Of a stretch of DNA of 64,000 nt, positions 1 to 9,512 are shown piece by piece (the first letter of the stretch is position 1; every line of letters begins with the position of its first letter). Origin of the DNA: Diphasiastrum complanatum (lineage: Eukaryota; Streptophyta; Lycopodiopsida; Lycopodiales; Lycopodiaceae); NCBI GenBank assembly GCA_029204225.1, contig CM055097.1, forward strand, positions 66,243,291 through 66,307,290, given 5' to 3'. The notes under the pieces are model-generated. The model was not told the DNA's origin. It ran no database searches and was given only the letters and a program-made list of their open reading frames with translations. Both the position numbers and the translations under genes were made by a program.

Positions 1-689
1 CAGTGCATCGTGGACATATGCGGCCGTTAACCAATCCTCTTACATTTTGTATATTTCTACATGCATTCTATTGATTTTTGGTCTATACTTATGTCGCTCG
101 CCAAGGTGGTATTAAAAAGATAGTTCACCACTGGGTGATCTTACTTTATTTCAGAAATCAAATCCGAAAGCTGAAGAAATTCCATGTCAAATTCTTGCAG
201 AAGATAATGCTTCTTGGTACAAATATACTTAGAATATCAAATATTATTAGAATACCACAATTCAGTCATCTAAAATCTCTAGGAGATCCATCAAGTCTTA
301 GACAATTATAACTCAAACCAGAGTACTGTATGTACTCAAATAGTTAGACAAACTCATTTCTAAGCATCACATGCAAGAAATCAGTAACCATCCGTATCTT
401 AATAGATTTATCTGGTCTCCTATAAATCTGAGATATAGACTGAACTTTGCATACAAACACTTATAGACTACAATTTGTAAGGTAAGCAAATTCCTCATAG
501 GTAAACAGATCACTTAATGAAAATGCTTGTGGGATCCACACAATCTCATATATGTTGCTAGAGTAAAGAAATTTAGAGTTCAAACCAACAGATCTAATCC
601 TTGATTCACCCAATTAATCAAGAATTATTCATTATCTTAAGAATCCTCACATTTTCTTATAATGTTCAAATGACCTTTTGAGTATCAAT

Positions 690-742
690 TTATGATTCGT
701 CAATCATAAACATTTAAAATCTTATGATTCGTCAATCATAAT
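690..742. repeat. Duplicated small palindrome
   Basis: The motif TATGATTCGTCAATCATA occurs at about 691-708 and 724-741. Each copy is a 7-bp inverted repeat (TATGATT/AATCATA) around CGTC and could form a small stem-loop. The copies are about 33 bp apart. No function is evident. Confidence 0.7.
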
Positions 743-975
743 TTATAGGATTCTAAACCTACTTAATCATTGGAAGATACTGGAGTATAATTACAGCATA
801 CTACTCAGGAAATATAAGAATCATTCTGAAATCTTTTCCACAAGGAAAATCACTGGATTCCAAGAATATTCTTCCAACTGTTTCTTAAACAAATTATGAG
901 TTCCAAATTCTACAATCAACAAAGTAATTGAAGACTATTATAACATTTATTTTTAACAAAAATTACAAAAATCAG

Positions 976-1700
976 ATCCAAACACCCTTATTGGACTCAA
1001 CAAACACCAATGACTCTTTCTTTTGAGAGTTGGAATGGATTTGAAAAGATTTGACACCTAGATTTTCCTTTTCTCTTGACTAGTTCACTCAACTTTTGAT
1101 ATTCTTGAACAAAGAATGGGTTTTGTTTCAAATACTTGAAAATCAAACTTAGTCACTTCTTTTGGACTCACTCTTGACCCAAATAATCTCACTCTTGAGA
1201 TTTTTGGTTGAATTTGATTGGATTTGACAACAAATTAAACCACTAATTTTCACAAAAAAAAAATGATCTAGATCACAAAAACTTGACATGTATACTTGAT
1301 TCAAACACACAAAGATCAGATCCAATCACCCCTTTTGGAATCCCTCTTGATCCAAATAATCTCACTCTTGAGATTTGGAATGGACATGAAATGGTTTGAT
1401 AACAATCTATGTCAATAATTTTTCACCAAGCTTAAAAAACAGACATCTAGAGATTCACAAAGATCCCAACCATGTATGAACACTCAAATATGGACTCCTC
1501 CTTGTTCTATACTCCTAATGGGATCACAACTTGACCCTCACCCTCGCACAAAGAAAGTTGTATTAGGAATTATTTGAGTTTCATACATACAATGTCAAAT
1601 TTTTGCTCAAAAATTGAATTCATTCACCCCTATTGGACTGCACCAAGTACCAATGACTCTACCTCTTTAGAGTTGGAATGAAATTCAAATTTTCAGAAAT
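976..1700. repeat. Diverged internally repeated blocks
   Basis: Blocks at about 976-1050, 1166-1232, 1316-1408 and 1615-1700 share the wording 'CACCC-TATTGGA... CCAATGACTCT... GAGAGTTGGAATGGA' or its variant 'AATAATCTCACTCTTGAGATTTGGAATGGA', followed by a TTTGA-rich tail. Spacing is irregular and identity is partial, so this is an old repeat and not a satellite. Confidence 0.5.
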
Positions 1701-2289
1701 GTGATACTTCTCTCTCACTAAGATATGTGCTTACAAAGAGCTAATTCCACTTAGCAAGATTTGATCACAATGAAGAAGACAATTTTTCCACTAAAGTCAA
1801 GAAATGAGTTACTAGATCTTGCCTCTACAAAGGAAGGAACTCTTATGATTTTTGGATCAAACACTACACATGTGACTCACAACCTCTATGACTCTCTTTC
1901 AAGCCAAACAAAACTCAACTCTCTGAGTAGGAGTGGAACAATGTGACTTAGATCTCAAAAATTACTTCTAGAACTCTCCAACAATGCTTATCACTTGTAT
2001 TGGTAGATTTTGCCTTTATTAGTGTTTGTGCTCTAGAAATTCACTTAAGATTTCACTTGGAGGACTTATCCAAGGGTGACTTCTAGCACTTAGATGCTTC
2101 TAGTCTCAACTCTTTCACTCTTGAACACATCTAGTACATGGACTTACAAAACACATGCCACGGAGTTTTATTTTTCTCTTTTTTATTTTTTTTGTGTTAG
2201 CACAAATGCTAACAAAAACGTGCAAGGATCACCATGAATTTGTTCAACAAATTTTGAATTGATCTCATCCAAGTTTTCATTCAATGGGG

Positions 2290-3332
2290 TCAATATTGCA
2301 CAGCTTCTTAAAAAATCAACATCCACGTAACGTTGTGCAATATAAAAAAAAGTGAAGAAATCAATTCACACACATCGTGCATCCTTAGACACATACACTC
2401 TGGCAAAGAAATAAAATTCAAACCATGTTGCACGAATGTGGGCTCACGGTTATCTCCAATACTCAAAGAAATACTCTGCAAATCTTGATTGCTCATTCCT
2501 ATATGTTCCCTCTATAGTCATAACACGCATGTTTGTTGATAGTTTGTGCACCTCCATATATCTCCACAAACGCGAACACTTCAGTGAAGCACTCACAATC
2601 TATGCACGATTGTCCCATCGTACCACCGGGAGAACCTAACAAAAATCACCTCCAAAAACAATTGGAACTCCTCCAAATGGAGTATCAATATCTAATATGT
2701 CTCGGAGAGACCGATTTACACACTCGATGATATATTTATGCACGATGGGTGCCTCGTCCCAAATAATGAGTCGACATGCTTTCAAAAGTGTACCTGACAG
2801 AGATTGTTTTGAGATGTTGCATGTCGAGCTCTCATTTAATTCTGTCAGAGGAATCCTAAATCTAGAGTGGGCAATCCCTACCACCTTTCATTAACAATGC
2901 AGCGATCCCTGATGATGCAACTGTCAATGTTATCCACCCTCAAGGGCATGCACGTACGACAACATGACACTATATAAGAACGTCTTACCAGTACCACCTG
3001 GACCATCTACAAAAAACACTCCACCCATTCTTTATATCACATGCTCACGTACTACACGATCAAAAATCACATGCTGATCTATATTTAATCTCTCAATCTC
3101 AGCCTCCACCTCTGAAATGGTCTCATCAAGGAATATGTCTTCGTGAAATAGTGGAGAAAACTCGACATTGCTATCAGAAAGTGTGAAACCAAAATTTGTC
3201 AATGACTTTCCTGATGCTTGCATGTGTGTCTCCACGTCAAGAAGTGCCTTATCTATCATAATTTGACTCACAGTAATGGTCTCGCACATTATTGGTTGTC
3301 CTAACTCCTTAGCGTAATCCTCTACTAAATGG
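2290..3332 (-). pseudogene. Helitron Rep/PIF1-like helicase, decayed fragment
   Basis: Reading the minus strand from 3332 gives an open stretch (3289-3032) and then the helicase core. The Walker A loop GPGGTGKT lies in the sequence at about 2985-3010. Next come the Walker B-like WDEAP and the GGVPIVFGGDF segment (2884-2636), where the frame stops. The usual FRQVLP continuation is still readable, but its Arg and Gln codons have become TGT and TAG, both C-to-T changes. A later frame (2496-2308) keeps the IGD..EP and ISLP segments seen in Helitron helicases. It is therefore the ATPase part of a rolling-circle transposon helicase, broken by stops and a frameshift, and cut at its upstream end by an LTR fragment. 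No Helitron terminus was found. The family call is firm; the boundaries are approximate. Confidence 0.82.
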
Positions 3333-3850
3333 TGTGAATAATTTTAGATCATTAAGATCCAAAATGTCCCTTTATCTTTGGTTAGATAGACAAGCAAATC
3401 ACCAATCTTGCCAATGTAGAAAAACCAACATCTACACTTTGAATGGGATGCAAACTCTAATAGATCTTGATCAAACATCAATAAAAACATAAAATAATGT
3501 TGCTATTTGTACAAAAATAGTAAGCTACTATATTTCACAAGTGTGGATCTGAAAATAGCAATCTAATAAACATTCTACACATAGAATTGCAAGATATCAC
3601 AAGTATAGTGCACCAATGGATAGTAGAACCCAAGAGAACCATGTATAAGCATGAATGAGATAACAGAGAGAGAATGTCTTCTCTTTCCATGAGTTACATC
3701 CTTTTATATCAAGTCCAAACCTAAGTTCAAGATTTGATTTTCCCTCCATAATGAAAACCCTACTATTTTTGTGACTAGATTCAATGTATCTACTACTCAA
3801 ATTGAGTCCCTCCAAAACTCGTGTTCTATAGTTTCCCACACTTCAAAAAT
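3333..3850 (-). repeat. Copia LTR fragment (Copia-4 family, minus orientation)
   Basis: Beginning at TGTGAATA, the sequence follows the LTR at 58669-59368: the 'TCATTAAGATCCAAAATGTCCC' region, the 'CCAATGTAGAAAAA' region, the 'TGGATAGTAGAACCCA' region and a TATA box on the minus strand. The far end fades at about 3850. No second LTR or TSD was found, so this is a solo or truncated copy. It lies exactly at the edge of the Helitron helicase relic. Confidence 0.75.
3700..3709 (-). promoter_or_regulatory. LTR TATA box
   Basis: On the minus strand this reads ATATAAAAGG followed by ATGTAA. The same TATAAAAGGATGTA core is at the matching place in the LTR copies at 14386-14394 and 59095-59104, so it is probably the Pol II core promoter of this LTR family. 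Confidence 0.6.
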
Positions 3851-6120
3851 TTTTGTTTCATTATAGTTTCTATGATTTTTTCAGATAAGCTGGCATACAT
3901 GTTGCTCATAAACAAGGACAATTATGTAACTGACAAGTTGGAAGAGGTAGAACATACAACCCATGGATGAGAGGAAGTAACGGAGAAAAAAGGAGGCCAC
4001 TTGAGAAATTTAATAATTCCATAATACTTGGTAATTTGACATAGATGTTCGTTCAAAAGAATTGTCGTGATTTTCTCATCCAAGACGATGAGTCTCATAA
4101 AGGTGAGTCCATGTTAGCTAATGGGCCAAAATGACGTGTTCAAGGTCACTAGCCCAAAACAATCAAAGAGGAATTTTTCCACTAGCTATCCAATAAGAGA
4201 GGTGCATCAACTCTTGCACAAAAAGCAAGGATGCTATTGTTCTAGCAAGAACAAAATGTTCAAGTGAAGACTTTTGTGAGCTCCAACCACTTGTGTGCCC
4301 TTCATTTGGCTTCTAAGATATATCAAAGGTTCATTATGTTGTTCATTGTAAGTAGTCATGTAGTGTCTACTCCTATACATTATTTTATAAATTGTGATGG
4401 AGGAAGAGTCAAGTATGGCACTACCATAAAGGTGTAACAATTTTTTCACATGCCATCCTAGTATATTCATGTTGGTGAAAGCTAAAGAGTAACTTGAAAG
4501 TTATTGAAATTTTCAACATCTAAATGGATCATATGGATGAACATATCACTTTAGCAAGATGTTGAAATTAACAAAGATTTCACCCATGTGCAACTTTGCA
4601 AACGTTGGTGAAACATATCCACCTTGATGAAGCTAAGAAAGCTTAAAGTTCCAACCAACATCCACCACATAATCCACTAGCAACAAAGAGTATCATATAG
4701 CTAGGAGTAAGCGAGTTAAGATGAAGGTTATAATATTTCTCATGATAATGATGTCTTTGAGAATGTAATCTTACTAGTTGAATGGAAACACAAAACATAT
4801 GACTAGATATATATAGATGTAGGGTAGGCATGTGAAGATGAGTCAAACGTATCATTCATAAGTCACCATACATTTATTGATGGCCTCAAATAAGGTACTT
4901 CCTTTACGTAGTCCACAAAGCACAAGTTTTATCAATCCCACCCTCCCTTCATTATCAATCCCACCATCCCTCCATGATCACTTGCAGCATCATCTATTAG
5001 CATCTTTGTAACATATATTCAGTCACCATTTTTGTGGGCTTTAAATTTTCATGTTTGTTTTTTAAAACATTTACGCTTTTTTTTTTTTTTTGTGTTCTCA
5101 ATGCGAGAACATTCACTTCTTAAATGTCGTGGCTGCAAGATCTCTTTCCCCAATTTGCTCACATCATGGAGATGTGATTCCACGTGTGTTGTGGCTGGTG
5201 CTTTGTTTTCAGCCATGGTTTTCTGTGTGTGGATGATGTTGTTGTTGTCTACTCTTCTATGCAAGATGGAAGGCTAGCAATTTAATTTTGAAGTAGAGAC
5301 GAATTTGGTGGTTTTGCCATAGAAATACTTTGCATATTTGAGTTTTGACATCATTACTTCATAGCGATCTTTCTCTCTATTTTACATGCAATTTTGTTTG
5401 TTTTTAGCATTTTTTGCTCGGCTGTTTTCAACTAAATATTCAAGCTAGTCATGCATTTATCGTTAGAGCACTTTCTCATGTATACATGATTTTTTATAGC
5501 TCCAACCTGGTTTCACATTCATTCATAGGTGCATAAGGAGTCAAATTTTTAGTATCTTTATATTGTTGATCTCAATTTTTGAACGATTGGAGTGAGTGGC
5601 GATCCTTTGTAACATGCTTCTACAAAATCTGGAGAGTTCATGATTTATCTTTTTTGTGTTCATGATCTAGTTTACGAACGTGATGATGGCATCTACATTT
5701 TAGAAATGGTTGAAGGTGTTTTTATACAAACTTCATGCGTAGGAGAGGGGGTTTGTTGCAAGTTTTGAGTACTATAGGTACATACAATGTCATAGGTGGG
5801 CTACTAAATAAAACAATAATTCTAAGCACACAATATGTGAAAATATATTATTTTTTCTATTTTTATACAAACCTTTGTATGGAGTGTACAAATTGTGAAA
5901 ATTTCAAATCCAAAGATGATCCAAAATTTTAGATATAGGCCAAGAATGATTGCACTAAACACAAATTTCTTCAATTTTAGATAGTGCATCTATTAGCTTG
6001 TTATTTTGATCAAAATCACTTACCAAAAGCAAATAGAATCGAAAAACTATTCATAAATTACAAGCCTTTGTTAACAGGCCATATAACAACAAGATAGCAT
6101 TCAATTCATCACCTATATGC
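3851..6120. other. No gene recognised
   Basis: AT-rich sequence with only short open frames of up to about 80 codons and no conserved motif. An A/T-rich run near 5080 (T tract) and several LTR-like words are present, but no element could be delimited. Confidence 0.5.
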
Positions 6121-6229
6121 ACATCAATCAAGCACACAACATAATCTCTGCACAAATGTAGAAATACCAAAATGAGCTGATAGCATTTTTCAAAAAAAAA
6201 TTCAAATCTAAAATGGACAAAGGATTGTC

Positions 6230-6524
6230 ACACATTTCATCCTCTTTATAGGTGAGTGATGACTCTCTCTCCTCTCTCTCTGTCTAGAGCCATAAAGCCC
6301 TAAAATAGAAACATGAATCTTAACCTACCAATTTCGGTCCATATGGCCAAATTACGTCAAATAAAGCCACTTGTGCATTTTAATGACCAAAGGTACTTGG
6401 ACCCATCTAATAATAGTATTCTAAAATAGCTTTACATGTGTGATAAAACCATGCCAAGTTTATTTTCAAATTTGGCCTCTAAATTGCCCAAAATAGCCAA
6501 GTAGTATATTGACAATTTTTCACA
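6230..6524 (-). repeat. Copia LTR 5' part (minus orientation) with adjacent polypurine tract
   Basis: On the minus strand an LTR starts at 6524 with TGTGAAAAATTGTCAA, close to the start of the Copia-2 LTR (TGTGAAAATTGTCAACA). It is preceded by a polypurine tract (rc of 6525-6536, TTGAAGAGGAAG), the site that primes plus-strand DNA synthesis. A TATAAAGAGG-like core lies at about 6243-6252 on the minus strand. The outer end is not defined. Confidence 0.6.
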
Positions 6525-6714
6525 CTTCCTCTTCAACTATACTTGCTATTTTTATGTCATAACTTTGCTCTATCTTAAGAATTAAATCCTTATTGAGAAT
6601 GTATCTTTCCTCTAAGCATCTATAAAGATAAAATAGAAATATTTCATAATTGCTGTAGAGAATAGTTTTCATATTGGATGCTTCACTATCTCTTATACCA
6701 ATTTTACCTATCAA
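6525..6714 (-). pseudogene. 3'-terminal peptide of a non-autonomous Copia
   Basis: The minus-strand frame 6714-6520 encodes about 64 residues ending next to the polypurine tract. It resembles at protein level the end of the 3' frame of Copia-4 (59560-59361): both contain (R)-(N/D)-SEASN, then TI-Y-NYE, then LE-R and ILK--QS, and end VEEGV or VEEEV. DNA similarity over the same span is much weaker by eye. The match shows that this relic belongs to the same non-autonomous family. The peptide has no recognised domain. Its last residues may derive from the C-terminus of the Copia RNase H region, which in Copia-2 also ends SNVEEGV. Confidence 0.5.
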
Positions 6715-7164
6715 TATGAAAAATACTACATGAAGAAGTACATAGAATCACTAATGAATGGGTTCTTCCATGCTTTCACCTCAATTATCTCTATTAATAT
6801 ATATCAAACATGTGTGCGAGCTTTTCTTCAAACCTGATAACTTTATGCCACCTCATATACCGGTTGGCCTTACCTTGGGCTTTTACCATTCAAGTATGGA
6901 TGAAGATATGTCTTTTGCCTTCTCCCATCAACCACTGAAGATTAGCTATTCAGGGTGGAGCAAAGCCTACTTCCATTGGATTCCCTATTTCTTCAAACAC
7001 TTGAAAAGCAACAAAAATACACCCATCGTTTACTTATACACCCATGGCATGGTGTCTTCCGTTCTCCCTAACCCAACGAGGTTCAAAGAACGGGTTTTTT
7101 TTTTAAAGTTTAGAATCCCCATATCTTTGTGGTTTGTGGAGAAAACCCTGCAAAAATAGAGTGC

Positions 7165-7350
7165 AAAATGACTAATAAACTGGTCCTAGATCTGTCATGT
7201 CAAATTCTTTAGAAAGATTTGACTTAGTAGTTCCTAACAGAAAGTTAAAATTCCTTAAAAGCGGAAAGTCATCTACATAAAGTGCAAAAGTGATGTGTTT
7301 GGACCATCATGTTTGATATAGACATTGGAGTCAGCAGCATTTGAATGAGT
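7165..7350 (-). pseudogene. Copia reverse transcriptase fragment
   Basis: The minus strand reads ADSNVYIKHDG (about 7345-7310). After a frameshift near 7290 it reads FALYVDDF, and then SKEFDMTDLG (near 7200). These are the RT catalytic YVDD block and the following LS-F-M-DLG block of Ty1/copia polymerases. Only about 60 codons remain and a stop follows. It may belong to the same minus-strand relic as the LTR at 6230-6524. Confidence 0.75.
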
Positions 7351-7689
7351 TTGAACATAGATCTTCTCTATCGAGTCTTTCTTCATCATCCTTGCCTCTA
7401 TTTTTTTTCCCAACACATACCGTGTGTGAGTAAATGGGCCCAACCTCTTTGAAACAAAAGAGCAGGTAGTCCACCAAACATGGCGAAAATACACCACCAC
7501 CTTGGCTAAGTGTCACACTAGTCACACTTGTCTTTGGAACTGTCTAGCGAGATACCTAGGTCTGAAGGACAATAAAATACCACCACTCCACAAACATAGT
7601 AATGTGTATAATTTACTACACCACATTACATCGTTTAGTAAGATTATGTGAGCAAACTTCAGGAAGCTTTGGCAAATGCACAAGAATAA

Positions 7690-7932
7690 GTTGACAAAGT
7701 TGTCTACGATGCCAAGCAGCAAATTCCACTCTTGCAAGGCCAATTGGATATGGCTAAGTTAGAAAAGGAGTGCATCTTGAAGGACTTGGATATCATAGTG
7801 GAAGAGTGAGACAATTTGCTGCACACACTGGTAGCCGGTCGACCAGTCTCTCAAGAGGAAAGCAATTACCTCCTTCGGAAAGTGGATAGCTACAAATCCG
7901 CTCTGTCAGGTTTCCAGCAAAGATAATGTACT
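7690..7932 (+). pseudogene. Decayed coding fragment with coiled-coil-like composition, unrecognised
   Basis: One plus-strand frame from about 7690 is readable through three stops. It is rich in Lys, Glu, Gln and Leu, with segments such as KQQIPLLQGQLDMAKLEKE and EESNYLLRKVDSYKSAL. The low-complexity helical composition and codon-like texture differ from the flanks. Similar coiled-coil-like fragments at 42360-42540 sit in Gypsy debris, so a retroelement gag or accessory protein is possible. No family could be named. Confidence 0.35.
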
Positions 7933-8029
7933 AAGGTCTTTCTCTCCAAGAATGTCGAGTAAGTTGGCCGGGAATGTTTGTTAAGACAATAAAATACGTT
8001 TTTATTTATCATTACATAATCTCCAAATA

Positions 8030-8530
8030 AACATATTAGAGTTACCAATACATGAAACATTGTAATGATGTCACATATTCCTTGCTAGTTATATCGTTCC
8101 TAAATTGTATTGGATGAAGTTCCAAGACTAAAATACCTGTCCAATGCATTCTAGAATATTACAAAGTTGAAAGTCTTCATTAACATTATGAAAAGTACAC
8201 ACAAAATGACAAGAATCATCTAAAAAACATACATCATCAATCTCATGTTTCTTTTTTTAAAATTTATGATATTTATTTATAAACAGGAATCTAATAAGTA
8301 CAAGTTTCTAAGATAGATTTTTAATTTTGGTCTTCTCATTGGAAGTATTGGAGTCACCAACATATGAATCATTGCAATGATGTCACATACACCTTGCTAG
8401 ATATCATATATTTCTTTGTAGTCTAATAAAAAAGATCGTATTAAAAGATTCTTTAAAGTGGATTTTTCAATAATCTTTGAATGAAATTCCAAGATTTGAA
8501 TACATATTGACTAGATTCTAGATTATTAAA
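8030..8530. repeat. Diverged direct duplication
   Basis: About 8036-8160 and 8340-8530 share ordered matches: 'AGTTACCAATACATGAA-CATTG-AATGATGTCACATA' and 'GTCACCAACATATGAATCATTGCAATGATGTCACATA', then 'CCTTGCTAG', then a second shared block 'GATGAAGTTCCAAGA... CTAGATT'. The unit is roughly 310 bp. It is old and partly eroded. Confidence 0.6.
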
Positions 8531-8696
8531 ATTTAACTTAGATATAAATATCTATCGCTTCTAGTTATGCTTTGGACACATTTATGTAAAATCTAAGTAG
8601 ACACACATTATGGACTAGATAATTGTTGTTTGAGGCCAATTCTAAGAATATAAAGCATAATCATACAAATGTAGCATCTGAGTAGACACACATTAT

Positions 8697-8775
8697 GTAT
8701 AGGGGAAGGCCCCTCCATGGCAGGGAGGCTGGGGCCTTCCATGAGATTTTATTCTAATTTATATATATATAAAGT
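8697..8775. repeat. Hairpin-bearing direct repeat, copy 1
   Basis: This copy starts TATAGGGGAAGGC, contains a perfect 10-bp inverted repeat (GGAAGGCCCC at 8704-8713 and GGGGCCTTCC at 8731-8740), continues 'CTTCCATGAGATTTTATT' and ends in a run of TA repeats. The second copy is at 9091-9168, 390 bp closer to the NPF gene. Confidence 0.75.
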
Positions 8776-9090
8776 TAGCTTGGTAAGGATTTCCAGATTT
8801 TTTTAAGCGAGGCCTAGAGGGGCCAAGCCTAGATTTTTTGGAAAGCCAAATTGGGTAGAATGTCCTCTACCCAACACCTTCCATTGCATAATGGCTATCT
8901 TTGACTATTTTCACATGTATTTTATGAAACGTAATGAGCACTTTGACTTTGAGTGACTAGTCTAGAAGTGCTACGTGGCAGTCGTACGTCTGGAAAGCAC
9001 AGCACAAGGCATGTGGAAAAAAACACATGAATTTTTTGCTTTTTAAGATGCTTAAAAAAGTGGCATAATAGGCAAGAGGTATCCATTACA

Positions 9091-9168
9091 TATAGGGGAA
9101 GGCACCTCGGCAGGGGACCTTCCATGAGATTTTATTTTAATTTATATATATATATGTATATAAAGTTT
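9091..9168. repeat. Hairpin-bearing direct repeat, copy 2, next to a TATA-rich stretch
   Basis: The same wording as copy 1 occurs (TATAGGGGAAGGC... CTTCCATGAGATTTTATT, then a TA run). The stem is imperfect here (GGAAGGCACC at 9097-9106 against GGGACCTTCC at 9114-9123). The TA run ends TATGTATATAAAG at about 9153-9165, which could act as a TATA element about 350 bp before the NPF start codon. That promoter role is inference. Confidence 0.65.
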
Positions 9169-9313
9169 GGCATGCCTTATATTCTGAGGATGTCTCATTA
9201 TATCAAAACAGAAAGTGGACCTTATGAAGAAAGTCAAGTGAAAATTACATATAAGGGTGTGCCTTGAGGCTTGTATACAAGAGAGTTTTTCATTTAAGGG
9301 TGTGTCTTGAGGC

Positions 9314-9499
<186 letters not shown>

Positions 9500-9512
9500 T
9501 CTAAGTGATACA

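Larger units (their letters stand above)
1..2289. other. AT-rich intergenic DNA, no gene recognised
   Basis: Short open frames here lack any recognisable motif and look like chance. The stretch holds two copies of a small palindrome (690-742) and a set of diverged repeated blocks (about 976-1700), listed separately. Nothing else can be supported. Confidence 0.6.

Noticed and set aside
5032-5277. Open frames on both strands around 5.0-5.3 kb
   Set aside because: They contain a T-tract translation (Phe or Lys runs) and no motif; antiparallel frames of equal length suggest chance.
6758-7159. 133-codon plus-strand open frame
   Set aside because: No family motif, lies opposite a minus-strand Copia relic, and composition is like the surrounding AT-rich DNA; probably chance.
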